Part shown: in pieces, positions 15,803 through 24,573 of the stretch
How positions within the stretch are numbered: the first letter of the stretch is position 1
How the letters are laid out: each line of letters starts with the position of its first letter
Assembly: GCF_046292825.1 (NCBI RefSeq)
Contig: NZ_JBKBQG010000023.1
Location: forward strand, 1 to 64,000
Source of the DNA: Salinarimonas sp046292825
GTDB taxonomy: Bacteria > Pseudomonadota > Alphaproteobacteria > Rhizobiales > Beijerinckiaceae
DNA: 64,000 nucleotides
Direction of reading: 5' to 3'
Made by a program: the position numbers and the translations under genes
The notes under the pieces: generated by a model
What the model was told of the DNA's origin: nothing
Seen by the model: only the letters and a program-made list of their open reading frames with translations
Databases searched by the model: none

Positions 15803-16719
15803 ACCGCTCCTCCTTGAATTGGATCAGCGGGGACGTGCCGCTCGGGAAGTGGGAGGCGCGTGCCTGGATTTGGCTCAACCAGCTGAGCGCGAGCCTCCCG
15901 CAGCCGTCGCTCCAGCCGATCCTGACCTTCCGGCCGGAATCGATCGCCTATCCGAGCGAAGCGATCGCCGCGATCTGCTCGCCATCGCGCGTGTTGTCCA
16001 ACCTCTTCTGGCAGAACCTCGATGCGCAGCGCATTCGCGCAGCCCTGGGGCCGTTGCGTCTGCTCGACGTCGGTTGCGGCAAGGGCGGGTACATGCGCCT
16101 CTTGGAGGAGTCGATCGGACCGGTCGAAACCTATCGCGGCATCGACATCGCGAAGCGCCCGAGCTGGGCGGAGATCGCGGCATCGGATCCGCGGTGCTCG
16201 TTCGTCGAGACATCTGCGACGACGCTCGGTCCCGAGCTCCTCGACGACGTGAACTTCGTCTTCTCGCAATCCGCGCTGGAGCACTTCAAGGACGACCTCT
16301 CCCTCGTCCGTTCGATCGCCGGGTCTCTGCGGCGCCGCCCCCGCCCGATGATCCAGGTCCACCTCGTGCCGCCGCCGCTCAGCTGGCGCCTCTATGGGCC
16401 GCATGGCTATCGCGGCTACGGACAGCGCGAGATCGCCAGGCTGCTCGCCGCCTTCGACGGCGCGCGGTCGGCGTTGTTCCTCCTCGGCGGGCCGCATGCC
16501 AATGATTGCCACTACCGCTGGATCGCCGACTATGCGGCCGACGGGCTCCACGATCGCCGGGAGACCGACCTCGATCGGTATGCCGAGGATGTCCGTGCGA
16601 GTCTGGCCCGCGATCTGGAGACGCCGCCGAAGTCGCTCGCCGATGCGGCCTTCGTGGCGATCGTCGTCTGCTCCGGGATCGACGTAGCCCCGGAGCAAAT
16701 GGTCGGTCGTGCGTCCTGA
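15799..16719 (+). CDS. SAM-dependent methyltransferase, TTG start
   Basis: The product has 306 residues. Motif I is LLDVGCGKGGYM near residue 85, and the FSQSALEHFKDDLSLV segment matches the post-IV region. It starts at a TTG that overlaps the wzt stop by TTGA, with GGAGGT five bases upstream; the next in-frame ATG lies within motif I and would destroy the domain. Translational coupling to wzt suggests it modifies the exported polymer, possibly the terminal methylation that Wzt recognises. That link is inference. Confidence 0.85.
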   Translation: MNRSSLNWISGDVPLGKWEARAWIWLNQLSASLPQPSLQPILTFRPESIAYPSEAIAAICSPSRVLSNLFWQNLDAQRIRAALGPLRLLDVGCGKGGYMRLLEESIGPVETYRGIDIAKRPSWAEIAASDPRCSFVETSATTLGPELLDDVNFVFSQSALEHFKDDLSLVRSIAGSLRRRPRPMIQVHLVPPPLSWRLYGPHGYRGYGQREIARLLAAFDGARSALFLLGGPHANDCHYRWIADYAADGLHDRRETDLDRYAEDVRASLARDLETPPKSLADAAFVAIVVCSGIDVAPEQMVGRAS

Positions 16720-16734
16720 GCGCCGACGCCCCGC

Positions 16735-17409
16735 TCACGCGCTTTTGCGCATCAGCATCGAGAAGCCCGTCCCGCAGCTGTTCGGCTCGTTCCAGTAATT
16801 CGCGCGGTCGCGCACCGCGGTGATCGCGGTCGGGTACCAATCCGATCGCACGACCTCCAGCATGTCGAAGAGATACCCCATCGCCGAGGGCGTGCACCGC
16901 CAATGGTCGCCGAAATGCGCGCCCTCGTGGATCGGATAGAAGAACGGCATCGCGATGTAGAGGTGTCCGCCCGGCCGCACGAGGCTCGCGATCTTGTCGG
17001 CGGCGCGCCAGGGACGGTCGATATGCTCGATCACCGACATCGCGAGCACGAGATCGGCCGGCGCGGGAGCGGTCGCCAGGACGTGGAGGTCGTCCTGGAT
17101 GTGGCGGGGGTGGTCGACGGGGGAGAGATCGAGGGTCCGGAAATCGGCGCCCGGAAAGTAGGCTTCGTAGGTCGCCCCCTCCTTGTCGCCCGCGTCGGGC
17201 TTGGCACCGAGATTGATGATCGTCCGCGCACCGAGGCCGGCGCAATAGTCCCGCAGGAACTTGTTCTGGTGGCGGCGAAAGATCGAGGTCGGCCCGTATT
17301 CCTCGATCGCGATCGCGGGAGCGGCCGCGGGCGACGGGACCTCGGTCGCTCGTGCCGAGGCGGCATCATCGGTCGTCTGCGCGCTCTTGTTCTTGCTCCA
17401 GGGCCACAT
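16735..17409 (-). CDS. SAM-dependent methyltransferase
   Basis: The product has 224 residues. The N-terminus MWPWSKNKSAQ is followed by a low-complexity Ala-rich linker, then a methyltransferase core with IINLGAKPDAGDKEG (degenerate motif I), FRTLDLSP, and LAMSVIEHIDRPW followed by VRPGGHLYIAMPFFYPIHEG. It resembles the small methyltransferase at 20326 (both have a DFWRFTP or DHWRCTP segment), so the two are probably related by duplication. GAGGAG precedes the start. It is first after the convergent junction and is 44 bases from the next glycosyltransferase gene. Confidence 0.84.
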   Translation of the reverse strand: MWPWSKNKSAQTTDDAASARATEVPSPAAAPAIAIEEYGPTSIFRRHQNKFLRDYCAGLGARTIINLGAKPDAGDKEGATYEAYFPGADFRTLDLSPVDHPRHIQDDLHVLATAPAPADLVLAMSVIEHIDRPWRAADKIASLVRPGGHLYIAMPFFYPIHEGAHFGDHWRCTPSAMGYLFDMLEVVRSDWYPTAITAVRDRANYWNEPNSCGTGFSMLMRKSA

Positions 17410-17453
17410 CGCTCGTCTCCTCGTCTCGATTGGTCTCGTATCCGCCTCGTCCC

Positions 17454-18578
17454 TCACCCGTCGCCCATCGCGGCGACGTGGACCGCCACCTCCCGCTCCT
17501 CGATCACGTCGAGCGCGAGATGCGCCAGCACGGTGGCGCGGGCGGCGGCGCCGAGGCGTTCGGCGCGCGCCCGGTCGTCGAGGAGGCCCGAGATCGCGGC
17601 GGCGAGGCTCTCGGGCTCGGGCTCGGCGAGGAGGCCGGTCTCGCCGTCGGCGATCGCCTCCGCGATTCCGGGAACGCGCGTGCCGACGACGGGCGTTCCC
17701 GCGGACATCGCCTCGAGCAGCGTCTTGGGATGGCCCTCGTAGAGGCTCGGCAGGACGAACAGCGAGGCCTCGCGCAGGCGCTCGGGCAGCGCCGCGTTCG
17801 GCAGCGCGCCGAGGAAGCGGACGCGCGCGCCGACCTCCGCCGCGAGCGTCTCGATCGACGCGCGCAGCAAGCCCTCGCCGACGATCTCGAGCTCGGCATC
17901 GGCGATCGCGGCGGCGCGCACGAGCGCGGGGAGGTTCTTCTGCGGCTCGAGCCGGCCGACGAACAGGATTCGTCGCGGCGCCCGCGCCCGGCTCGGGTCC
18001 GGCGCGAAGAGATCGGTGTCGACGTAGTTCGGGACGATCGCGACGCGCTCCGGGTCGAGCCCGTAATCGGCGACGACACGCTCTCTCATCGCTGGCGTCG
18101 TCACGATGCCGCGGGTCGCGCCGCGGAAGACGTCCTTTTCGAGCGCCCGCGCCGCGTCGGCTTCCGGCGAGGCGATGCCGTGGCGCCGTTCGGTGAAGTC
18201 CGAGAGGAGATAGCCGCAGCGCGCGACGAAGGGGCGCCCGATGCGGCGCGCGAAACCGAGCGCGGCGTCCGCGCCGTAGATCTGGTTCGACTTGACGACG
18301 ATCCGCCGGCGCCCGCACGGGAAGCGCCGATGCAGCCGGGCGAGATAGGCGTCCTGTTCGTGCTCGGTCGTATTGCAGACGAGGCGGATGCCGCCGAGCC
18401 GGCTGCGGAAGTCCCGCTCCGCCCGCCCGCCCCAGGAGACGAGCGTCACGCCACGCAGCCGCTCGCGCAGCCGCCGATAGAGGGCGAGCTCGCGCTCGAG
18501 AAGGCCGCCCGCCTCCCAGCCGGCGAGGCTGCCGCCGCGCGTCAGGAAGACGACGAGCTCGATGTCCGAGGGCTTCAT
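17454..18578 (-). CDS. GT4 glycosyltransferase
   Basis: The product has 374 residues with a GT-B fold. The C-terminal nucleotide-binding half starts with RRILFVGRLEPQKNLPALV and contains the retaining-enzyme motif LPSLYEGHPKTLLEAMSAG, with the two Glu residues of the EX7E signature. The N-terminal half is divergent. Its start codon overlaps the stop of the GT4-FkbM gene by ATGA. Donor and acceptor sugars are not predictable. Confidence 0.9.
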   Translation of the reverse strand: MKPSDIELVVFLTRGGSLAGWEAGGLLERELALYRRLRERLRGVTLVSWGGRAERDFRSRLGGIRLVCNTTEHEQDAYLARLHRRFPCGRRRIVVKSNQIYGADAALGFARRIGRPFVARCGYLLSDFTERRHGIASPEADAARALEKDVFRGATRGIVTTPAMRERVVADYGLDPERVAIVPNYVDTDLFAPDPSRARAPRRILFVGRLEPQKNLPALVRAAAIADAELEIVGEGLLRASIETLAAEVGARVRFLGALPNAALPERLREASLFVLPSLYEGHPKTLLEAMSAGTPVVGTRVPGIAEAIADGETGLLAEPEPESLAAAISGLLDDRARAERLGAAARATVLAHLALDVIEEREVAVHVAAMGDG

Positions 18579-20323
18579 TCCCAATCCAGCCAGAGCTTGT
18601 CGGAAAAATCGCGGTGGCGGCGCAGGTCGAGCCGCGCGAGCGTCGGACGCAAGGCCGGGATCTTGCGCTCGTGCGTCTCGACGAAGATCGCGGGCAGCTG
18701 CGCCATCAGCCCGGACGCGACGAGGCGATCGAGCACGCGCCCCTCGGCGCCTTCGATGTCGATCTTCACGAGCGCCGGCGGACGCTCGAGGGCCTCGACG
18801 AAGGCGGCGAGATCGACGGTCTCGACCTCGACGGCGTTGCGCGCGTCGACATTCGCCTTCTCCGAGACGAGAGACGCGCCCTGCGACCAATAGAGAGGGT
18901 CCTCGGCGGCGTTCACGTGCTGAAAGAGGAGCGCCGTGCCGGCCGTCGCGTCGACGGCGGCGCGATGCAGGTGGACGTTCGGGAGGTCCGCCACGCGCCG
19001 CTCCAGCGCGGCGAAGGCGTGCGGGTTCGGCTCGAAGGCGTGGACGGTCGCGCCGGTGCGCGCCATCGCCTCCGTGTATTCGCCGACATTCGCCCCGCAA
19101 TCGACGGCGATGTCCCCCGGACCCAGGCGCGCGATCGCCGCCGCGAAGGCGTCCTTCGTGCGCGCGACCGCCGCCGCGGCCCGCGCCTGCGCCGAGAGGT
19201 CCGGCGGGCGCGTTCCGTCTTCGGCGAAGGCGAGGATCGCCTCCGCTCGGCGCTCGTAGGCGAGCGCGGGCGCGAGGCGCGCGCCGGCCGCCGCGAGCGC
19301 CTGCCCGTAATCGGGGTCGTCGAGCACCTGGGATATGACGCGGGCGCAATCCGCCGGGTCGTCGGGCGCGAAGAAGGCCGCCTCGCGGTCGTTCAGCCAA
19401 TGGCGCAGAGCCGGGATCTCGCTCGCCACGACCGGGCGCTGCGCGGCGAGGTACTCGCCGAGCTTCACCGGGCTCGTCCAGGCCGCGCTCGGATGATCGG
19501 CCGACGGCGGCAGGATCAGCGCGTCGGCGTCCCACAGATGGGCCGGAACCGCCCCGAGCGGCTTCAGCCCGTGCAGGACGACGTTGCCGAGCCCACGCTC
19601 GGAGACGATGCGCGCGCAGCGCGCGACATCGTCCGGCAGGCCGCCGACGAGCTCGAAGCGGATCGCCGGGAGGCGCTCGGCGGCGGCCAGGACCGTCGGA
19701 ATGCCCTTGTAGTCGTAGAGATGACCCGCATAGACCACGCGCCGCACGCCGTCCGTCTGCGAGCGCGGCCGGGCTCCCTTCGGAGCGAACAGGTCGAGAT
19801 CGACCGCATCGGGCAGGACCAGGATCTTCTCCTGCGGCACGCCCCGCGCGGCGAAGCTCTCGGCCAGCGTCGGCGCGATGGTGACGAGCCCCCGGTAGGC
19901 CTTGCGCCGCGCCCCGGCCACCATCCGCGCGAGCGGAGCGGACGCGTTGTCGGGCCAGGCATGCGATTCGGAGATCGTCGCGATCCCGAGCGCCGCCGTC
20001 GCGGACGGCAGGACGAAGCTGCGGCTGAAGACGAGATCCGGACGCAGCGCGAGCACGATCGGCAGAGCCTGCAGGGCGAAATGCCAATGCGCGTCGAGCA
20101 CGCGCGCGCCGAGATTCGGGCGGACCTGATGCCAGCGCAGCCGGGCGGACAGGCCGTAGACCCGCGCGAGCGCCTGCTCGTCGAGCGCTCCGGAAGCCGG
20201 GCGGCGGCAGACGAGATGGACGTCGTGCCCCAGACGCGCGAAGCCCTCCGCGGTCTTGACGGTGTTGATGGCGTGGGCGAGCGCGCTCCCCGCCTCGAAG
20301 GACGAACCGACGACGATCCGCAT
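18575..20323 (-). CDS. Fusion of GT4 glycosyltransferase and FkbM-type methyltransferase
   Basis: The chain of 582 residues contains two enzymes. Residues 1 to about 385 are a GT-B glycosyltransferase with a start like MRIVVGSSFEAGSALAHAIN and the donor-site region RRVVYAGHLYDYKGIPTVL. Residues about 395-560 are an FkbM methyltransferase with VDCGANVGEYTEAMART as SAM motif I (near 407) and ALVKIDIEGAEGRVLDRL. The likely activity is adding a sugar and O-methylating it or its neighbour. It is translationally coupled to the GT4 gene downstream and starts two bases after the preceding methyltransferase stop codon. Fusion of the two families in one frame is the notable feature. Confidence 0.88.
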   Translation of the reverse strand: MRIVVGSSFEAGSALAHAINTVKTAEGFARLGHDVHLVCRRPASGALDEQALARVYGLSARLRWHQVRPNLGARVLDAHWHFALQALPIVLALRPDLVFSRSFVLPSATAALGIATISESHAWPDNASAPLARMVAGARRKAYRGLVTIAPTLAESFAARGVPQEKILVLPDAVDLDLFAPKGARPRSQTDGVRRVVYAGHLYDYKGIPTVLAAAERLPAIRFELVGGLPDDVARCARIVSERGLGNVVLHGLKPLGAVPAHLWDADALILPPSADHPSAAWTSPVKLGEYLAAQRPVVASEIPALRHWLNDREAAFFAPDDPADCARVISQVLDDPDYGQALAAAGARLAPALAYERRAEAILAFAEDGTRPPDLSAQARAAAAVARTKDAFAAAIARLGPGDIAVDCGANVGEYTEAMARTGATVHAFEPNPHAFAALERRVADLPNVHLHRAAVDATAGTALLFQHVNAAEDPLYWSQGASLVSEKANVDARNAVEVETVDLAAFVEALERPPALVKIDIEGAEGRVLDRLVASGLMAQLPAIFVETHERKIPALRPTLARLDLRRHRDFSDKLWLDWE

Positions 20324-20325
20324 GG

Positions 20326-20982
20326 TCAATCCAGGACGTTCCCCCCGATCACGTTGCGGTAATCGGGGCCGTACAGGGGTTTGTCGGGGTCGAGGGCGAG
20401 ATCGAAGCGCTCGGGGACCTCGGGCGAGCCGTCGCCGCGGAAGCCGAGGCAGAACAGGTAGATCGAGGCCCGGTCCGCGCCGTTCGCCGAGCAATATCGC
20501 AGCGCAAGCCCGTTCTCCTCGTAGAGACGCTTCATCGTCTGCGGCGTGAATCGCCAGAAGTCGCCGTAGCCCGAGCCGTGCATCTGCTGGATGTAGGGGA
20601 CGACGATCATCACCGCGTTCCTCGCCATGGCAGCGAGGTTCGCGAAAGCTCGGCGGCAATCGAAGACGTGCTCGAGCGTGGTATGATTGAAGACAAGATC
20701 GAAGCGGCCGAGGAGATCGGGCGGCAGCGGGGCCTCGAGATCGAGGAACACCTCGCCTTCCGTGCGTTGCAGGCCCTTGCCGTCGTCGAAGTTCGTCGTC
20801 TTGTACTCGCTCGCGGAGCAGAAGTAGTCGCGGTAGAAGCCGCCCTCCTTGTCCTCGTCGGTCCAAGCGCTCACATTGACCACGGCGCCGCGGAACAGGG
20901 GGGCGAAGCGTCGGATTTCGCCATTCGACCACGAACGCGGCCTGCGAAAACGCAACCAAGCCGGATCTGGGTTGTCGGACAT
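20326..20982 (-). CDS. Small SAM-dependent methyltransferase
   Basis: The product has 218 residues. Motif I is degenerate (FRGAVVNVSAWTDEDKEGG), whereas FDLVFNHTTLEHVFDCRRAF and MIVVPYIQQMHGSGYGDFWR are clear family segments. It resembles the methyltransferase at 16735. The start follows AGGA at about nine bases; an upstream open segment of 18 codons lacks an initiation signal. It is the first gene of a minus-strand run of four (methyltransferase, GT4-FkbM, GT4, methyltransferase) and is divergent from the GT2 gene. Confidence 0.82.
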   Translation of the reverse strand: MSDNPDPAWLRFRRPRSWSNGEIRRFAPLFRGAVVNVSAWTDEDKEGGFYRDYFCSASEYKTTNFDDGKGLQRTEGEVFLDLEAPLPPDLLGRFDLVFNHTTLEHVFDCRRAFANLAAMARNAVMIVVPYIQQMHGSGYGDFWRFTPQTMKRLYEENGLALRYCSANGADRASIYLFCLGFRGDGSPEVPERFDLALDPDKPLYGPDYRNVIGGNVLD

Positions 20983-21115
20983 GGCAAAAATCCTATCCGG
21001 TTGGGAGACGATCGCTCCTAGCAGACCTGCGGCCAAGACGCTAAAGAGTTCGATGCGGCGCCCGAGGAGCGCCTTCGTCTAGCACATGCCGCCCGCCGAA
21101 CAAGGGAATTGATGC

Positions 21116-22144
21116 GTGCCGCGACTGAGCGTCGTCATGAGCGTCTATGGTGACGTCCGCTTCCTCGACGAAGCCGTCGAGAGCGTTCTCGCCCAGACTT
21201 TCGACGACTTCGAACTCGTCGTCGTCGACGACGGCTCCGAGGATCCCGCTCCCGTCGCGTCCCTCGCGAAACGCGATGCGCGGGTCCGCACCGTCGCCAA
21301 CGATCGCAATCTGGGGCTCGCCCGCTCGTTGAACCGGGGCGTCGCCCTCGCGCGGGCGCCGATCATCGCGCGGATGGATGCGGACGACATCTGCCATCCG
21401 AGCCGTCTCGAAGCCCTGTGCCGCGCGCTCGACGAAGACCCCGCGCTCACGGTCGTCGGCAGCCGCTTCGTCACGACGAACGAGGCCGGCGAGGACCAGG
21501 AGAGCATCGCCATGCCCCGCACGCATCCCGACGTCGTGTGGGCGAGCCTGTTCTTCAACCCGTTCTGCCACTCCGCCATCGCTTTCCGCCGCGACGCGTT
21601 CGAAGCCGTCGGCGGCTACGACCCGGCTTTCGAGGCCTCGCAGGACTACGACCTGTGGGTACGCATGCTGGCGTCGGGGCGAGGGGGGAACCTGGACGAG
21701 CCTCTTCTCCGCTTCCGCCTCAACCCGCGCGGCATCTCCGCCCTGAAAGCGGAGCGCCAACGGATGTTCGCGGGTCGTGCGCGCCTGCGCACGTGGGCGG
21801 CGCTCGGAATCGAGCCGCCGACCGACATCGCGTCCCTCGCGATCCTCGCCTCCGGCTTCCGATTGATGCCGATCGAGCGGCACCTGTCCGAACTCGATCT
21901 GTACCTTTCGATCTACGAGGATGTCCGACCGAGGCTCGCCGCGGCGTTCCCGTCTCTGCGCGCCGAGGAGGTGGACGACATCGGCATGCGGCTGCGCGCG
22001 GAGGCGCGGCACTACCTCACTCTGGTCGATCCTGCCCTCGATGGCGCGCGCGCGGTGGCCGCCCGCTGCGACGAAATCGCGCGCGCGCTCGGATCCGAGC
22101 CCGAGCTTCCTCCGGAAGAGCCAAGGCCTCCCAAGGGCTTCTGA
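21116..22144 (+). CDS. GT2 family glycosyltransferase
   Basis: The product has 342 residues. The GT-A fold starts LSVVMSVYGDVRFLDEAVES, followed by the nucleotide-binding VVVDDGSEDP and the metal-binding MDADD at the end of the first 90 residues. The segment GGYDPAFEASQDYDLWVRM is the ED/YD acceptor-side motif of inverting GT2 enzymes. The start is a GTG with AAGGGA about nine bases upstream. A C-terminal stretch of about 110 residues beyond the catalytic domain has no recognisable motif. The last 20 residues are proline- and glutamate-rich. Confidence 0.9.
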   Translation: MPRLSVVMSVYGDVRFLDEAVESVLAQTFDDFELVVVDDGSEDPAPVASLAKRDARVRTVANDRNLGLARSLNRGVALARAPIIARMDADDICHPSRLEALCRALDEDPALTVVGSRFVTTNEAGEDQESIAMPRTHPDVVWASLFFNPFCHSAIAFRRDAFEAVGGYDPAFEASQDYDLWVRMLASGRGGNLDEPLLRFRLNPRGISALKAERQRMFAGRARLRTWAALGIEPPTDIASLAILASGFRLMPIERHLSELDLYLSIYEDVRPRLAAAFPSLRAEEVDDIGMRLRAEARHYLTLVDPALDGARAVAARCDEIARALGSEPELPPEEPRPPKGF

Positions 22145-22297
22145 TACCGATCGGGTCCGCGTCCATGCCCTGCCGGTTCGCCGCGGCGAAAGAGGCGCCG
22201 CACCACGCGCGTCGCGTCGCGCGGCCTCGCTTGACCCCAAACGGATTGAGAAATAAGCATCCCGAGAACGCCGACGCGTCCGGAGCCGCTGGGTACA

Positions 22298-23197
22298 ATG
22301 ACCAGTTATTTGATTACTGGTGGAGCTGGTTTCATCGGCTCTCACCTGTGCGAGACGCTCTTGCGGAACGGACACGCCGTCCGTGTGCTGGACGATCTCA
22401 GTAGCGGCAAGACGGCGAATCTCCCGCAATCCGCCGATCTCGTTGTCGGCGACATCCGCGATCGCTCGGCCGTGCGCGCGGCGATGGCGGGGGTCGACGG
22501 GTGCTTCCACCTCGCTGCCGTCGCCTCCGTGACGCGGAGCGTCGAGGAGCCGGCCCTCACGGCGGGCGTCAACATCCAGGGCACGGTGGAGGTCTTCGCG
22601 GCGGCGCTCGAGGTCGGCGTCCCCGTGGTCTACGCCTCCTCGGCCGCCGTCTACGGTCGTTCCGGCGAGCCCGGCGCGCCCTTGGCGGAGGACGCGGCCC
22701 CCCAGCCGCTCTCCCCCTATGCCACCGAGAAGCTCGCGAACGAGCATTACGCGCGCGCGCTCGGCGAGACCCGCGGCCTCAGGAGCTTCGGCTTGCGCTT
22801 CTTCAACGTCTACGGCCCGCGTCAGGACCCAAGTTCCCCCTATTCGGGCGTGATCTCGATCTTCAAGGATCGCGCCGCGGCGGGGGTGGCGATCACGATC
22901 CTCGGAGACGGCGAGCAGACGCGCGATTTCGTGCACGTCTCGGACGTCGTCTCCTTTCTGGATGCCGCGATGGCGCGGGCGTGCGCGTCGGCTCCGGTCG
23001 CCAACGTGGCGACGGGGCGTGCGGTCACGGTCCGGCATCTCGCCGAGACGATCGCGCGCCGCAGCGGCGTGGACATCGTTCACGCGCCGGCGCGAGGCGG
23101 CGACGTGCGCCATTCCTGCGGCGCGACGAAAACGGCGGAACGCCTTCTGGGGACGAAAGCCGCCATTTCCCTCGAGAATGGGCTCGATACGCTATGA
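22298..23197 (+). CDS. NAD-dependent NDP-sugar epimerase/dehydratase (extended SDR)
   Basis: The product has 299 residues. The NAD-binding motif GGAGFIGSHL is near residue 8 and the catalytic YxxxK is in SPYATEKLANEHY, with the upstream VVYASSAAVYG that supplies the Ser. The FNVYGPRQDP stretch and HVSDVV place it in the UDP-glucose 4-epimerase-like group; the exact sugar is not known. The first dozen codons use AGT, TTG, ATT, ACT and GGT, unlike the surrounding GC-rich codons, possibly a low-structure initiation region. Its stop overlaps the next start by ATGA. Confidence 0.92.
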   Translation: MTSYLITGGAGFIGSHLCETLLRNGHAVRVLDDLSSGKTANLPQSADLVVGDIRDRSAVRAAMAGVDGCFHLAAVASVTRSVEEPALTAGVNIQGTVEVFAAALEVGVPVVYASSAAVYGRSGEPGAPLAEDAAPQPLSPYATEKLANEHYARALGETRGLRSFGLRFFNVYGPRQDPSSPYSGVISIFKDRAAAGVAITILGDGEQTRDFVHVSDVVSFLDAAMARACASAPVANVATGRAVTVRHLAETIARRSGVDIVHAPARGGDVRHSCGATKTAERLLGTKAAISLENGLDTL

Positions 23198-24573
23198 CGA
23201 CGCGGCGTCCTCGTGTGATGGTGGTGATCGGCACGCTGGAAGTCGGCGGGGCCGAGATGGATCTCGTGCGCAACCTCCCCGCGATCGACCGCGAGAAGTT
23301 CGAGGTCGTCGTCTACACCTTCACGGCGCCCGGCCCGCTCGCAGCCACGATGGAGGCGGCGGGCATCCCGGTGCATCACGGCGTCGCGCGGCGTCCGGGG
23401 GCAGTGGCGGAACGGCTCGAGCGCGAGGCCGCCACGGACGCCTCGGATTCAGACGCCGCGCCGCCCCCGAGCCGAGGGTTCCTGTATCGTACGGCGCGCT
23501 CGATCGTGCATCGCCTCCTCTGCCGGGCGCCGAAAGACGTCGTCTCGCTTTATTGGAAAGCCCGGAATCGCCTCGCGCTCGGCAAGGAATTCATGAAGGT
23601 GATCGCGCCGATGGCGCGCTTCATCCGGCAGCATCGGATCGACGTCGTCCATTGCATTCTGCCGAACGCCTATTTCTACGGCACCATCGCGGCGCTGCTG
23701 TCGGGGCGCACGAACATCGTCATGAGCCGCCTGTCCTTGAACCATTACCAGAAGACGATGCCCTTCTACTTCACCGCCGAGCGCAGATTCCTGCATCGGT
23801 TCGTGAAGGTCGCGGTCGGGAACGCGAAATCCGTCCTCGACGACCTCGTCGAGGAGGGTATTCCCGAGCGCAAGCTCTTCCTGCTCTACAACGGCATCGT
23901 CGTCGACGGGTATCGACCCTCGGCCGAGCGACGCGCGCGGGCGCGGGAGATGCTCGGCCTCGCCCCGGAGACGCTCGTCGTCACGGCCGTCGGAAACCTG
24001 CATCCGTACAAGGGGCACGCCGATCTGATCGCGGCCGTGGCGCGCATCGCGGACGACCTGCCGAGCCCGTGGCGGCTCCTCATCGCGGGAAGCGATCGGG
24101 CCGGGCACGAAGCGGTGCTGCGGCGCATGATCTCCGAACTCGCCCTCGAGGAGCGCGTGATGCTGCTCGGCCATCGCGACGACGTGCCGGAGATCCTCGC
24201 CGCCGCCGACATCCACGCGATGCCTTCCCACGAGGAGGGCCTGCCGAATTCGATCATCGAGGCGATGGCGTCCGGGCTGCCGATCGTGGCGAGCCGTGTC
24301 GGCGGGATACCGGAGCTCGTCGTCGAGGGCGAGAACGGCCTCCTCGTCGAGCCTCGCGATCCTGACGGCCTGTCCGCGGCGCTTCTCGCGCTCGCGCGCG
24401 ACCCCGATCGTCGTGCACGCATCGGCGCTGCGAACGAAGCGCGCGTGCGCGCCCATTTCTCGCTCGAAAGAAGCGTCGCGCGGTACGAGGAGCTCTACGA
24501 GAGCCTCACGAAGCGGGCCGGCCGGCCGATCCTTCTGCGATCCTTCGGTAAAGCGCAGCGTAGCGCCGCCTGA
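23194..24573 (+). CDS. GT4 glycosyltransferase
   Basis: The product has 459 residues with a GT-B fold. The N-terminus has VMVVIGTLEVGGAEMDLVRN, the acceptor-loop motif of GT4 enzymes. The C-terminal half has VTAVGNLHPYKGHADLIAAV and the EX7E region AMPSHEEGLPNSIIEAMASG. An insertion of about 90 residues (ERLEREAATDASDSDAAP onward) separates the two parts of the N-terminal domain. It is coupled to the epimerase and overlaps the convergent GT4 gene by 68 bases at the 3' end. Confidence 0.91.
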   Translation: MTTRRPRVMVVIGTLEVGGAEMDLVRNLPAIDREKFEVVVYTFTAPGPLAATMEAAGIPVHHGVARRPGAVAERLEREAATDASDSDAAPPPSRGFLYRTARSIVHRLLCRAPKDVVSLYWKARNRLALGKEFMKVIAPMARFIRQHRIDVVHCILPNAYFYGTIAALLSGRTNIVMSRLSLNHYQKTMPFYFTAERRFLHRFVKVAVGNAKSVLDDLVEEGIPERKLFLLYNGIVVDGYRPSAERRARAREMLGLAPETLVVTAVGNLHPYKGHADLIAAVARIADDLPSPWRLLIAGSDRAGHEAVLRRMISELALEERVMLLGHRDDVPEILAAADIHAMPSHEEGLPNSIIEAMASGLPIVASRVGGIPELVVEGENGLLVEPRDPDGLSAALLALARDPDRRARIGAANEARVRAHFSLERSVARYEELYESLTKRAGRPILLRSFGKAQRSAA

